Positions 34,223 to 42,695 of a stretch of 64,000 nt of DNA are shown here, piece after piece. The notes under the pieces were generated by a model. It ran no database searches, was not told where the DNA came from, and saw only the letters and a program-made list of their open reading frames with translations. Every line of letters begins with the position of its first letter. The stretch's first letter is position 1. The stretch comes from Mucilaginibacter sp. (GTDB lineage Bacteria > Bacteroidota > Bacteroidia > Sphingobacteriales > Sphingobacteriaceae), in NCBI GenBank assembly GCA_030445275.1, contig JAUCSE010000063.1:19210-83209 (forward strand), read 5' to 3'. The translations under genes were made by a program, and so were the position numbers.

Positions 34223-34760
34223 GACTTGTATTCCTGAAAAAAGAAAAAGACGAATGCCCGTATTTACGCTGCTCCACAAAAGCAGGGTGTTTGCTCAGGT
34301 TTTGCAGCGATTGGTGTTCTACAATTAACAGCGCTCCCGGTAACAGGATGTTACGTTCAAAAACTATCCCGGGGATTTCGGGTATCTTGTTTAGGTCATA
34401 AGGTGGATCGGCAAATATCAGGTCGTACTGATCGGTTTCCATTTGCAGGTATTTAAAAACATCCTCCTTGTAGGCTTTGATCTGGTCAAGCTTGTGCTGG
34501 CGCGATGCATCTTTCAGATAGTTTACACAATGGATGCTGCGGTCAACAGATATTACCTGGGCAGCTCCTCTTGAGGCAAACTCCATAGATATATTACCCG
34601 TACCGCTAAACAGGTCGAGCACCTTAATATCCTCAAATTCAATTTGATTTTGTAGAATGTTAAACAGGGCCTCCTTAGCCAGATCGGTTGTAGGGCGTAC
34701 CGGAAGATTTTTTGGTGGATTAAGCCTTAAGCCCTTTAAACTTCCTCCGATGATACGCAT
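34215..34760 (-). CDS. rsmD: 16S rRNA (guanine-N2)-methyltransferase RsmD
   Basis: A 181-residue methyltransferase that modifies G966 of 16S rRNA. MRIIGGSLKGLRLNPP, the SAM-binding motif VLDLFSGTGNISMEFASRGA and the catalytic DLIFADPPYDL are diagnostic. It overlaps the DUF3822 gene by 25 bases, indicating an operon. The C-terminus (RNTSLI) is encoded within the palindromic repeat downstream and may have been altered by its insertion. Confidence 0.95.
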   Translation of the reverse strand: MRIIGGSLKGLRLNPPKNLPVRPTTDLAKEALFNILQNQIEFEDIKVLDLFSGTGNISMEFASRGAAQVISVDRSIHCVNYLKDASRQHKLDQIKAYKEDVFKYLQMETDQYDLIFADPPYDLNKIPEIPGIVFERNILLPGALLIVEHQSLQNLSKHPAFVEQRKYGHSSFSFFRNTSLI

Positions 34761-35551
34761 AAAGATAAAGCAGCAAGTGACAATATTCTGTGTGATTCTA
34801 TTTCTTCGGGCAGGGTTAACACCTGTTGGTCATTGATCTGTACCTTGCCAAAAAACTCTGCCAGGCGACTAATACCTTTATCGTCAGCATCAATATCGCC
34901 GCTTATGTAAAGATTGGTTTCAGCAGGTTGCAAATCAAGTTCAGTTGTTACCAGTGCGGTAAAATAGGTGAGTTCGTCGATGTTCTTAAACTCAAATTTA
35001 TTGTAGAACCGGAGTTTGCCGCTATTAAAAGCAATAAATTCTACCTGATCTCCATTGATATTAAGATACAGGCTATGTTGGCCCGGATTATTTTTAGCAA
35101 CCGCAGTTACCCATCCTTTTGACGAAAATACGGTGTTATGCAAGCCAAATTCTTCGGCTGCTTTGATAACAGCTTCATCAGTTTTATAAACAATAGCATT
35201 TTCGCTATCTAAAGATTGAGCAGACACCTTTTCGTTGGTCTTTACATCCAGGAAACGGGCAATATCAGCAACATGCTCCTTGTTAAATAAGCTTTGCGGC
35301 ATCAATGTAAATCCGGTAGCCGGCAAACCAATAACCACGTGTTTATAATTGGCAGATAAAATATCGAGTAATTCCTGCGGATTACTCAATTCTTCTAAAG
35401 CATGATTATCGGCCCAGGCAACTAATTTATCCTGATCGGCAACCGCGTATGAAAATGATGTTTTATCAATTTGTATCAATAAAGTATAACGCTCAGCCGC
35501 ATCAAGGCTAAAGTTATCATCATGGTAATTATTGTAGTTAATTTCGCTCAT
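34736..35551 (-). CDS. DUF3822 family protein
   Basis: A 271-residue protein matching DUF3822, an uncharacterised actin-ATPase-like family mostly found beside rsmD in Bacteroidota. Features include YTLLIQIDKTSFSYAVAD at the N-terminus, HVVIGLPATGFTLMP, QHSLYLNINGDQVEFIAFN and NLYISGDI. No signal peptide or membrane segment. The 25-base overlap with rsmD implies co-translation. Confidence 0.85.
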   Translation of the reverse strand: MSEINYNNYHDDNFSLDAAERYTLLIQIDKTSFSYAVADQDKLVAWADNHALEELSNPQELLDILSANYKHVVIGLPATGFTLMPQSLFNKEHVADIARFLDVKTNEKVSAQSLDSENAIVYKTDEAVIKAAEEFGLHNTVFSSKGWVTAVAKNNPGQHSLYLNINGDQVEFIAFNSGKLRFYNKFEFKNIDELTYFTALVTTELDLQPAETNLYISGDIDADDKGISRLAEFFGKVQINDQQVLTLPEEIESHRILSLAALSLCVSSEEV

Positions 35552-35613
35552 GCCAGTTTAACAAAAGTAGTATTTTTTAACAGATAGCAAATGAATAGCC
35601 ATTAAAAATGCAT

Positions 35614-36105
35614 TTAGCCAATTCTTAATATATAAGAAGCGGCCAGGGCAATCAGGATTGATACCAATAGCGGTGTCCAGATTGGTTTTGGATAATAATC
35701 TTCATCAGGAAAGTACTTTTTGAAAAAGTATTTGGTAAGTACTAGACCGCCTATTACATTAATAACTAAGGTTATGGCAAAAAGTAATAATGACGGTTTA
35801 AGTTCTTCAAAACTTAGCTGTGCACCTGCAGCGCCAGCTTTGAGTGTTGCCGGGTTTATTTTAATGCCTGTTGAACTTAATAGGAAGGCAGACAGGAAGT
35901 GATAAAATATACAGAAGATTAAAACCTGCCCAATTTCTTTTTTGTAACCGGCTGCTTTTAAATTAAGCATGAGCAGTACACCACCAAATATAACCCCGAA
36001 GATGGTTGAAAAACCTAATATGGCTCTTTTTGAATAAATATCCACATAATCATCATCAGTATATTTATCTTCAATTTCCTCGTTCTTATTTTCATCAAAT
36101 TCCAT
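35614..36105 (-). CDS. Membrane protein of unknown function, four segments
   Basis: A 163-residue protein; ATG 36105 is used because the frame extension to 36111 would start with TTG. After an acidic N-terminal tail (EFDENKNEEIEDKYTDDDY) come about four hydrophobic helices (FSTIFGVIFGGVLLMLNL, VLIFCIFYHFLSAFLL, LLLFAITLVINVIGGLVL, LLVSILIALAASYIL). I do not recognise the family. It is divergent from the helicase gene by about 70 bases. Confidence 0.65.
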   Translation of the reverse strand: MEFDENKNEEIEDKYTDDDYVDIYSKRAILGFSTIFGVIFGGVLLMLNLKAAGYKKEIGQVLIFCIFYHFLSAFLLSSTGIKINPATLKAGAAGAQLSFEELKPSLLLFAITLVINVIGGLVLTKYFFKKYFPDEDYYPKPIWTPLLVSILIALAASYILRIG

Positions 36106-36176
36106 GGCCAAATTTATAACTAATCTTTTTGTTTTTTCAATTACTTAATTAGGGTACTTATCAGCATTTTTGCAAG

Positions 36177-37607
36177 GTGACAGAAACCGATCATATACGC
36201 AAAGCCTTTCCGCATCAACCCACCGGCCAGCAACTGGAACTGTTTGACCGCTTGCACAGCTTTTTGCTGAGCGATGATGGCGATGAGTGCTTTATACTCA
36301 AAGGTTATGCCGGTACGGGCAAAACAACGGTACTGGGTGCGCTAGTGAAAGCATTACGTGCATATAAGTATAAGGCTGTTTTACTGGCGCCAACCGGGCG
36401 GGCTGCAAAAGTGATCACCAATTATTCGGGCCGTAAAGCATTTACTATACATAAACGCATATACCGAAAGAAATCGGCCCTGAATATTGACGAAGGTTTT
36501 GCCATTGCCGATAACCTGGCCAGCGATACCCTTTTTATTGTTGACGAGGCCTCTATGATATCTGATGAGCCTGGTGGCTTTAACCGCGCCTCGTTGCTAT
36601 ATGATCTGTTAAAGTATGTGTACAATATGAAAAACTGTAAGCTGGTATTGGTAGGTGATACCGCCCAGCTGCCTCCTGTAGGTTCTGAAAATAGTCCCGC
36701 GTTGGATGAGCAGATCATGAAGGGAAAGTTTGCGGTAACCGTATTTAGCTATGAGCTTACCGATGTACTGCGCCAGGGAAAGGATTCTGGTATATTGTTT
36801 AATGCCACTAACATTCGCGATATTATCCGCAGAGAAGAAATAATCACCCCGAAAATTGTGACCAAGGGTTATAAAGATGTTTTCAGGATGACCGGCGAAA
36901 AGCTGGAAGAGGGGCTTAACTATGCTTATAACAAATATGGCTATGATCGTACATTGATCATTTGCCGCTCTAACAAGAACGCTAACCTGTACAACGGGCA
37001 GATCAGGAACCGAATATTGTACCGAGAGGAAGAACTTACCGGTGGCGATCAGATCATGGTGGTTAAAAATAATTATTTCTGGCTGCAGGATCAGGACGAA
37101 AATAGTACCGGTTTTATTGCCAATGGTGATATCGCACGCATAAAAAAAGTACGCAGAATTGAGGATATGTATGGTTTCCGTTTTGCCGATGTGCAACTGG
37201 AGTTTATTGATTACTCCGAAGACCCGGTATTGGATTGCAAAATACTGCTGGATACGCTATATGCCGATTCACCTGCCTTATCTCAGGCGGATCAGAAACG
37301 GTTTTATGAGGAAGTAATGAAAGATTATGCGCACATGACCAACAAACGGGCCATGCATAATGAATTAAAACTGAACCCATATTATAACGCCCTGCAAATC
37401 AAATTTGCCTATGCTATTACCTGCCACAAAGCCCAGGGCGGCCAATGGGATGCCGTATTTGTAGACCAGGGCTATGTTACCGAAGAAATGATTAACATCG
37501 ATTTTTTACGCTGGTTTTATACCGCTGTAACCCGCGCCACCACCGAGCTGTTCCTGGTAAACTTTGATAACCGGTTTTATGCCACAAATGTTGAGACTTT
37601 CTTTTAA
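36177..37607 (+). CDS. RecD-like ATP-dependent DNA helicase
   Basis: A 476-residue superfamily 1B helicase. GTG start at 36177. Motif I ILKGYAGTGKTTVLGAL, motif Ia LLAPTGRAAKV, motif II FIVDEASMI, motif III LVLVGDTAQLPPVGSE, and in the C-terminal UvrD_C_2 domain FAYAITCHKAQGGQWDAVFV and WFYTAVTRATTELFLV. It lacks the long N-terminal domain of RecD itself and matches stand-alone exonuclease-V-alpha-like helicases common in this phylum. The role is presumably DNA repair or replication-fork processing. Confidence 0.92.
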   Translation: MTETDHIRKAFPHQPTGQQLELFDRLHSFLLSDDGDECFILKGYAGTGKTTVLGALVKALRAYKYKAVLLAPTGRAAKVITNYSGRKAFTIHKRIYRKKSALNIDEGFAIADNLASDTLFIVDEASMISDEPGGFNRASLLYDLLKYVYNMKNCKLVLVGDTAQLPPVGSENSPALDEQIMKGKFAVTVFSYELTDVLRQGKDSGILFNATNIRDIIRREEIITPKIVTKGYKDVFRMTGEKLEEGLNYAYNKYGYDRTLIICRSNKNANLYNGQIRNRILYREEELTGGDQIMVVKNNYFWLQDQDENSTGFIANGDIARIKKVRRIEDMYGFRFADVQLEFIDYSEDPVLDCKILLDTLYADSPALSQADQKRFYEEVMKDYAHMTNKRAMHNELKLNPYYNALQIKFAYAITCHKAQGGQWDAVFVDQGYVTEEMINIDFLRWFYTAVTRATTELFLVNFDNRFYATNVETFF

Positions 37608-37699
37608 TATAATATCAAAACCAATTCGGTATTTAGTATAAAATATGTCTTTATTTATGTTTTTACTCATTATACTTGTGAATAAAAGTTTAATTACCA

Positions 37700-38284
37700 A
37701 TGAACCAGGAAATAAATCAAGCATATCCGAAAGCTTATAGTAATATTGAAAAAGCAACCAATAAATCAGGATTTACCATGGCATCAGATGCTTTAACCTG
37801 TTCATTACTTAAAACACTGGCTGCTACAAAACCCGCTGGAAAATTTTTGGAATTAGGTACCGGGACCGGCCTATCGACTTCCTGGGTACTGGATGGGATG
37901 GATGCTGCCTCAACCTTGATCTCGATAGATAACAATGCCGGTTTCCTGGCTATTGCTCAACAATTTTTAGGGGCTGATAAACGGCTGGAATTGATTTGTA
38001 TTGATGGCGCCGATTGGTTTGAACAAAGTAAACATCTCCAGTTCGATTATATTTTTGCCGATACCTGGCATGGTAAATATTTACTGCTTGACGAAGCCAT
38101 AGCCATGCTTAACCCTGGTGGTTTATACATTATTGATGATATGCTGCCACAACCCAACTGGCCCGAAGGACACCACGAAAAAGCCATTAAACTGGTAGAG
38201 GTGCTGGAACAACGAGTTGATCTTATACTTATCAAGCAATGCTGGGCAACTGGAATTGTAATAGCGGTGAAAAAGGTAGTTTAG
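37700..38284 (+). CDS. O-methyltransferase-like SAM-dependent enzyme
   Basis: A 194-residue class I methyltransferase. SAM-binding motif I is FLELGTGTGLSTSWVLDG; motif II TLISIDNN; a YIFADTWHGKYLLLDEAI segment followed by GGLYIIDDMLP as in catechol-O-methyltransferase-like proteins. The substrate is unknown. Its last codons overlap the stop of the convergent serine hydrolase gene by 4 bases. Confidence 0.8.
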   Translation: MNQEINQAYPKAYSNIEKATNKSGFTMASDALTCSLLKTLAATKPAGKFLELGTGTGLSTSWVLDGMDAASTLISIDNNAGFLAIAQQFLGADKRLELICIDGADWFEQSKHLQFDYIFADTWHGKYLLLDEAIAMLNPGGLYIIDDMLPQPNWPEGHHEKAIKLVEVLEQRVDLILIKQCWATGIVIAVKKVV

Positions 38285-39387
38285 TTGTTATTGTGAAATG
38301 TGTTGATTTTTACCGCTTCATACGGTGGAAGAATATATCTGGCTACGATATCAAAAGCCTGCTTTGCTCTCCGGTCGTTATAATTGCCCTGTGTAAATAC
38401 AATTACCATATCCAGCTTTTTAATAATCATGATGTACTGGCCGCCATTACCGGATGCAAAAAGAAGATCTTCAGTATATCCTTTTGTTTTGAGCTGTTCC
38501 TTGTACCAATAATAACCATAATAAGTTGGCTGAGGAATAGCAATGGTGCTCCTGCTGCTTTTAACAAAGGAAAAATCAGGTATTGGTATAGTTGCCATGG
38601 TCGATTCTTTGATCCACCTGGCTGAGATGATGCGTTTACCTTTATACACACCTTCATCTTTAACCATTTGCCCGATCTTCAGCATATCATCAGGCCTGAT
38701 GTAAAATGAACCTGCTGTCATCCCGTTGCCGCTTGGGTCAACGGTCCATTTATAGTTTACAATGCCCATAGGTGCAAACAGATATTTCTTTGCAAAATCC
38801 ATGATGGATACATGGGCAACATGATTGATAATGCCACTGATGATCATCGGATCACAGGATGTGTATGCCCAAACTTTTCCCGGGTCGTTTTTCATCGGAA
38901 GATTAAGGGAGAATTTTACCCAGTCGTTGCTGTTGACCATATCATCTTCGCAATTCTTAGTATCATTAAATTCTTCACAGTCAAGTCCTGATCTCATTTC
39001 CAGCAGATCTTTAATGGTCATACTCTTTTTTCTGTCGTCATAGTTATCGAAAGTTTTGTATTCGGGAAAGTAGGGGTACACTTTTTGATTTACATCTTTT
39101 ATCAAACCTTTGTCTATGGCAATCCCTATCAATAAACTTGTGATGGATTTGAATGATGATCTGGAATCATGCAGGGGGGCTTTTTTAAACCCGTTAAAAT
39201 ACTGTTCATAAACCTGCTTGCCCGCCTTTGAAACTATTATGCTATTGACATTAGGATAGGTATTATGCTTAATTGCTTCCGTCAGGCTATCAAGCAATAC
39301 CTTTTGCTGTTGGGTATTAACCTGGCCGGCGGTTTTGAAATGAATAAAAAAAGCAAGCAGGATAATTAAAGTAACAGATTTTCTCAT
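38281..39387 (-). CDS. Secreted beta-lactamase-family serine hydrolase
   Basis: A 368-residue protein. ATG 39387 is chosen because it begins a signal peptide (RKSVTLIILLAFFIHF, then KTAGQ); the frame extends to 39531 but the extra 48 residues look non-coding. The class C beta-lactamase/penicillin-binding fold shows the nucleophile motif SFKS (SxxK) in DSRSSFKSITSLLIG, then MTIKDLLEMRSGLDC and a C-terminal FASGNGGQYIMII in place of the KTG strand. Likely a peptidase or esterase acting outside the cytoplasm rather than a true beta-lactamase. Confidence 0.88.
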   Translation of the reverse strand: MRKSVTLIILLAFFIHFKTAGQVNTQQQKVLLDSLTEAIKHNTYPNVNSIIVSKAGKQVYEQYFNGFKKAPLHDSRSSFKSITSLLIGIAIDKGLIKDVNQKVYPYFPEYKTFDNYDDRKKSMTIKDLLEMRSGLDCEEFNDTKNCEDDMVNSNDWVKFSLNLPMKNDPGKVWAYTSCDPMIISGIINHVAHVSIMDFAKKYLFAPMGIVNYKWTVDPSGNGMTAGSFYIRPDDMLKIGQMVKDEGVYKGKRIISARWIKESTMATIPIPDFSFVKSSRSTIAIPQPTYYGYYWYKEQLKTKGYTEDLLFASGNGGQYIMIIKKLDMVIVFTQGNYNDRRAKQAFDIVARYILPPYEAVKINTFHNNN

Positions 39388-39509
39388 GGGGTAAGCATCG
39401 ATCGTTATAAAAATAAGGCTATAATAAAAGAATATTAAATAAGACCCTTTAATTTTTAATTTGTTGCGTTCTGGAGAAACTTTAAATCCAATAAAAAAGA
39501 TCAGTGCCC

Positions 39510-39517
39510 TATATTTG
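39510..39517 (+). promoter_or_regulatory. -7 promoter box TATATTTG for the CYTH gene
   Basis: Perfect TAnnTTTG box 51 bases before the CYTH gene start, in the gap between the divergent serine hydrolase and CYTH genes. No clear -33 element. Confidence 0.45.
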
Positions 39518-39568
39518 CCAGTATAAAACAATAAACTACGCTAAAGTAGGCTATAAAGTAACAAACCA

Positions 39569-40042
39569 ATGGGCGTTGAAATTGAACGGAAGTTTTTAGT
39601 TGATAAGGAACAATGGAGGCAGCTGACTAAACCTGAGGGTAAACATTACCGCCAGGGTTATATATTAAGTGAGGCTACTAAAACCATACGGGTACGCATT
39701 ACTGATGAACATGGCTATATAACTATTAAAGGAGCTACACAGGGTATTAGCCGTAAAGAGTACGAATATATTATCCCGGTTAATGAAGGGGCGGAGCTAC
39801 TGGATAATTTTGCGGTGTCTGAACTGGAAAAAATCCGGTACCGCATTGATTTTGACGGCAAAGTGTGGGAAGTTGATGAGTTTTTAGGCGATAACGAGGG
39901 GTTGCTGGTAGCCGAAATTGAGTTGGAAAACGAAACTGAAACGTTTAAGTTACCTGAATGGGTTACAACCGAGGTAACCGGCGATCAGAAGTATTATAAT
40001 TCGAATCTATCAGTAAAACCATTCAATAGCTGGAATAGTTAA
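39569..40042 (+). CDS. CYTH domain protein (triphosphate tunnel enzyme)
   Basis: A 157-residue CYTH protein. The hallmark ExExK motif is EIERK at residues 4-8, followed by YRQGYIL, KTIRVRITDEHGYITIKG, YEYIIP and VDEFLGDNEGLLVAEIELE, which supply the charged residues of the tunnel that binds triphosphates and metal. The family includes tripolyphosphatases, thiamine triphosphatases and class IV adenylate cyclases; short bacterial forms are mostly inorganic triphosphatases. Confidence 0.92.
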   Translation: MGVEIERKFLVDKEQWRQLTKPEGKHYRQGYILSEATKTIRVRITDEHGYITIKGATQGISRKEYEYIIPVNEGAELLDNFAVSELEKIRYRIDFDGKVWEVDEFLGDNEGLLVAEIELENETETFKLPEWVTTEVTGDQKYYNSNLSVKPFNSWNS

Positions 40043-40049
40043 TGTCAAT

Positions 40050-40340
40050 TTAGGCACTTTCGGGTAAGGCCAGAAGCTGATCCTGCTCCGATTCGTCATA
40101 AACTGTCTTAACGTATTTGTTTCCATCAGGGCAAACTGCGGGGATAAGACTTGATTTATTGCCATGTTGGTCAATAATATAAGCCTCGCCGTCAGCATCC
40201 TTTATCCAGTCATAAAGTTTTGTCCGCTCGGTTATTCCTTTTACATTGATACGCTCATTTACCCATTCCAGCGAGTCTATCGCTATATAGGGGTTTTTAT
40301 ACCGGGTATCGGTTTTTATACAAAGTATACGCACTGCCAT
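40050..40340 (-). CDS. DUF3892 family protein
   Basis: A 96-residue protein; the start at ATG 40340 (MAVRILCIKTD) fits the DUF3892 family better than the longer frame to 40418. Conserved features are DSLEWVNER, ERTKLYDWIKDADGEAYIID, a KYVKTVYDE segment and the C-terminal QLLALPES. Cytoplasmic, function unknown. It is convergent with the CYTH gene, 7 bases between stops. Confidence 0.75.
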   Translation of the reverse strand: MAVRILCIKTDTRYKNPYIAIDSLEWVNERINVKGITERTKLYDWIKDADGEAYIIDQHGNKSSLIPAVCPDGNKYVKTVYDESEQDQLLALPESA

Positions 40341-40548
40341 CTGTTCATTTGCTTTAATTAACAAGGTGTATAAAAGTAAAACAAATGATAAAACGGATAA
40401 ATAGGTGTTTTCACCCATTTATTTTTGCGTAAAATTACTTCAATAAGTTGTGAATCTGATAGAATTGTAAGCTGCAGAAAGGCCTATGTCTGAGCGTTTA
40501 GAATGGAGTGAGTGGAATACTATATTGATAAAAGAAAGAAGGAAACAT

Positions 40549-40592
40549 AATAAATCCCCAGGTTTCAGCAAGCTTAAGCCAGGGGATTTATT
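40549..40592 (-). terminator. Terminator after the DUF5679-like gene
   Basis: Perfect 11-bp arms AATAAATCCCC (40549-40559) and GGGGATTTATT (40582-40592), 9 bases past the stop of the minus-strand gene at 40602; the minus-strand 3' side is T-rich. Confidence 0.75.
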
Positions 40593-40601
40593 ATTTAATA
40601 T

Positions 40602-40817
40602 TTACCAGCCTGAGCCTTTTTTAGCATTACCGTTTTTAATATGCTCTTCGGCAGTTGCTTTGCCCATAATGGCAGCCATTTTATTGCCAGCGCTATCTTT
40701 ACCGGTTGCAATGTACCTGCCCGATTTAATGTCGATAACCGGATCAATCATTGGTACATTTTTAGTTTTTGTTTTCACTGAATACGCGGTTATACCGCTT
40801 CCTTTTTCTGTTGCCAT
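40602..40817 (-). CDS. Small DUF5679-like protein lacking cysteines
   Basis: A 71-residue protein, ATEKGSGITAYSVKTKTKN at the start, then PMIDPVIDIKSGRYIATGKD and GNKMAAIMGK. The pattern parallels DUF5679 zinc-ribbon proteins (consensus recalled as AYCVKC...P...GR...G.CP.CG.KM), but the first cysteine pair is replaced by Ser and Thr and the second pair is gone. Another frame on the opposite strand (40486-40839) is longer but covers the terminator and has no protein logic. A strong hairpin terminator directly follows this gene. Function unknown. Confidence 0.6.
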   Translation of the reverse strand: MATEKGSGITAYSVKTKTKNVPMIDPVIDIKSGRYIATGKDSAGNKMAAIMGKATAEEHIKNGNAKKGSGW

Positions 40818-40957
40818 GATAAGTTCTTTTGTTTTTTAATGTTAACCCCATTTAAACCGAATTGTTTCGGTATTAGCTATAATTGGTTATTATGCTGTAA
40901 ACATGCATTAAAATTTTTTAATTCAAAATACCTGGGGTAAATTTTTTGTTAACACAT

Positions 40958-41509
40958 TTACTTTTTTGTTAATAACGTATAAATGGCAGTATCTGCAAAT
41001 GCCTCATTATAAAAATGATCCTCCTTAAAATAGCCCTCGCGCATAAAATTATTTTTTTCGAGTAATTTTATGGAAGCTGCATTGCCCGGGTTAACATTTG
41101 CCTGTATAGTGTGCAAATTCATGGAGCCGAAGCCATGGGGTATAACGGCATCGATAGCTTCCTGCATGAGGCCGGCACCCTGGTAAGCCGGATTTAAAAG
41201 GTAGCCGATCTCGGCTCGATAGTTTTCTTTTTCTATTCGCCAAAATCCTATACTACCAATAAATCGTTGATCATTTTTGAGCGATATGCACCAGGTAATA
41301 CCGTTATTATTGCTAAGCAAACCGTTAATGACTTTGATCAGGTCAACCGCGTCATCCACGGTTTTTGCCAGCGGACGGGCAATATATTGCATAATATCAG
41401 CATTGCTGCGCACTTCAAACAGATCGGGGGCATCATCATAAGTAAACTGTCGTAGTATTAAGCGCTCGGTAGTTAAAATGGGAAAAGGGTTAAAATTTAA
41501 GTTAAGCAT
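40958..41509 (-). CDS. GNAT N-acetyltransferase (RimJ/RimL type)
   Basis: A 183-residue acetyltransferase. ILTTERLILRQFTYDDAPDL at the N-terminus is the standard opening; RAEIGYLLNPAYQGAGLMQE forms the acetyl-CoA pyrophosphate loop (Q-G-A-G), and IQANVNPGNAASIKLLEKNN is the RimJ/L-type closing helix region. The substrate could be a ribosomal protein, a peptide or a small amine. It follows the M28 peptidase gene by 6 bases, suggesting an operon. Confidence 0.88.
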   Translation of the reverse strand: MLNLNFNPFPILTTERLILRQFTYDDAPDLFEVRSNADIMQYIARPLAKTVDDAVDLIKVINGLLSNNNGITWCISLKNDQRFIGSIGFWRIEKENYRAEIGYLLNPAYQGAGLMQEAIDAVIPHGFGSMNLHTIQANVNPGNAASIKLLEKNNFMREGYFKEDHFYNEAFADTAIYTLLTKK

Positions 41510-41515
41510 AAGGTA

Positions 41516-42685
41516 TTATTTTTTGGCGATGCGTGTCGGTTTTTGCATTAGGCTACTATTAAACTTTACAATCAATTTAAACAGGTCAGCATATTCGGTA
41601 AGTGGCAAAGTGGCGCTGATATCAAAAACATCATGATAAGCTTTTATACCCCCAAGTGTGTAAATAAAAAATGCAGGCACGCCTTTTTCTGTGAAATAAT
41701 AATGATCGCTATTAGCGGCTTTGCCCCGCGGGTTCACTTTTACCAGGTAATTATTCTCTTGGTTAATTTGCTTCATCGCTGCAAATTCATGTGGATAAAT
41801 AGTTGCGTTTACTACGGTAATACCTTCAATTCCGGTGCCGTCAAGATCTAAATTGATCAGGAAACGGAAGCTTTTTAGCGGGATCAAGGGGTTTTCTGTG
41901 AAATATTTGGAGCCCAACAGGCCCGCTTCTTCGCCCGAAAAGCAAATAAATGCCATTGTGAAAGGTTGCGGATGGGCTGCATAATACTTGGCCAGGCTTA
42001 ATAATTGTGTAATTCCGCTGGCATTATCATTGGCGCCGGGGAAGTAGGTGCTACTGCCCATTCCGCCCAGGTGATCATAATGGGCAGTTATAGCCAGCAC
42101 TGAATCGGGGTTGGAGGTGCCTTTTACTATTCCGCAAACATTTGCAGTTTTAAAGTCGGGAACTTCTACATTTTCTATATCAGCATTGATGGAGGCAGGT
42201 AATTGCTTTACCGCTTTTTTATCCATTTGAATCAATGTGTAATCAAGCGCCTTTCCTTCTACAGACCAGGTGAGTTTATCCTCCAGCGATAATACGATAC
42301 GGTTTTGTGAGTCAACAAAATGAGTACTGTCTTTTTGTTCCAGCTTACCTACGCCTGTTACCCCTTTACTGTCAGGGCTAACAATATAGTCTTTACCGGG
42401 CCTAATTTCCAGTCCATTGATCATCACTTTCATTTTACCGGGGAAAGTGTTAACCGGATAGCTGAACTCTTGCAGATAATTCTTGCCATCCATCGGCTTT
42501 ACACCATAAGCTTTAAACTGTCCGGCTAAAAAATCGGCTGCCTTATGTACCCCATCATTAGTGTAACCACGCCCCCAAAAGTAGGGAGCGGTCAAAGTGT
42601 CAACCATTTTACGGGCAAACTGCACATCCTGAGCCATTGAACAATTGGCAGTTAGCAATAGTAAGAAGGTTAGTTTAAATTTCAT
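41516..42685 (-). CDS. Secreted M28 family zinc peptidase
   Basis: A 389-residue exported peptidase with a signal peptide ending at CSMAQ. The M28 metal ligands are all visible: His and Asp in AHYDHLGG and GANDNASG, the catalytic and bridging pair in FSGEEAGLLGSKYF, Asp in NLDLDGTG, and the last His in YHDVFD. A protease-associated-type insertion occupies about residues 90-180. Likely an aminopeptidase in the periplasm or outside. First gene of a pair with the GNAT gene. Confidence 0.93.
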   Translation of the reverse strand: MKFKLTFLLLLTANCSMAQDVQFARKMVDTLTAPYFWGRGYTNDGVHKAADFLAGQFKAYGVKPMDGKNYLQEFSYPVNTFPGKMKVMINGLEIRPGKDYIVSPDSKGVTGVGKLEQKDSTHFVDSQNRIVLSLEDKLTWSVEGKALDYTLIQMDKKAVKQLPASINADIENVEVPDFKTANVCGIVKGTSNPDSVLAITAHYDHLGGMGSSTYFPGANDNASGITQLLSLAKYYAAHPQPFTMAFICFSGEEAGLLGSKYFTENPLIPLKSFRFLINLDLDGTGIEGITVVNATIYPHEFAAMKQINQENNYLVKVNPRGKAANSDHYYFTEKGVPAFFIYTLGGIKAYHDVFDISATLPLTEYADLFKLIVKFNSSLMQKPTRIAKK

Positions 42686-42695
42686 TTTTGAGCGA

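Noticed and set aside
39388..39531. N-terminal 48-codon extension of the serine hydrolase
   Set aside because: It precedes a clear signal peptide at ATG 39387 and overlaps the promoter region of the divergent CYTH gene.
40486..40839. 117-codon open frame on the + strand
   Set aside because: It runs antisense across the DUF5679-like gene and a perfect terminator hairpin, and its translation is hydrophobic without family features. The minus-strand frame with a terminator is the better gene.
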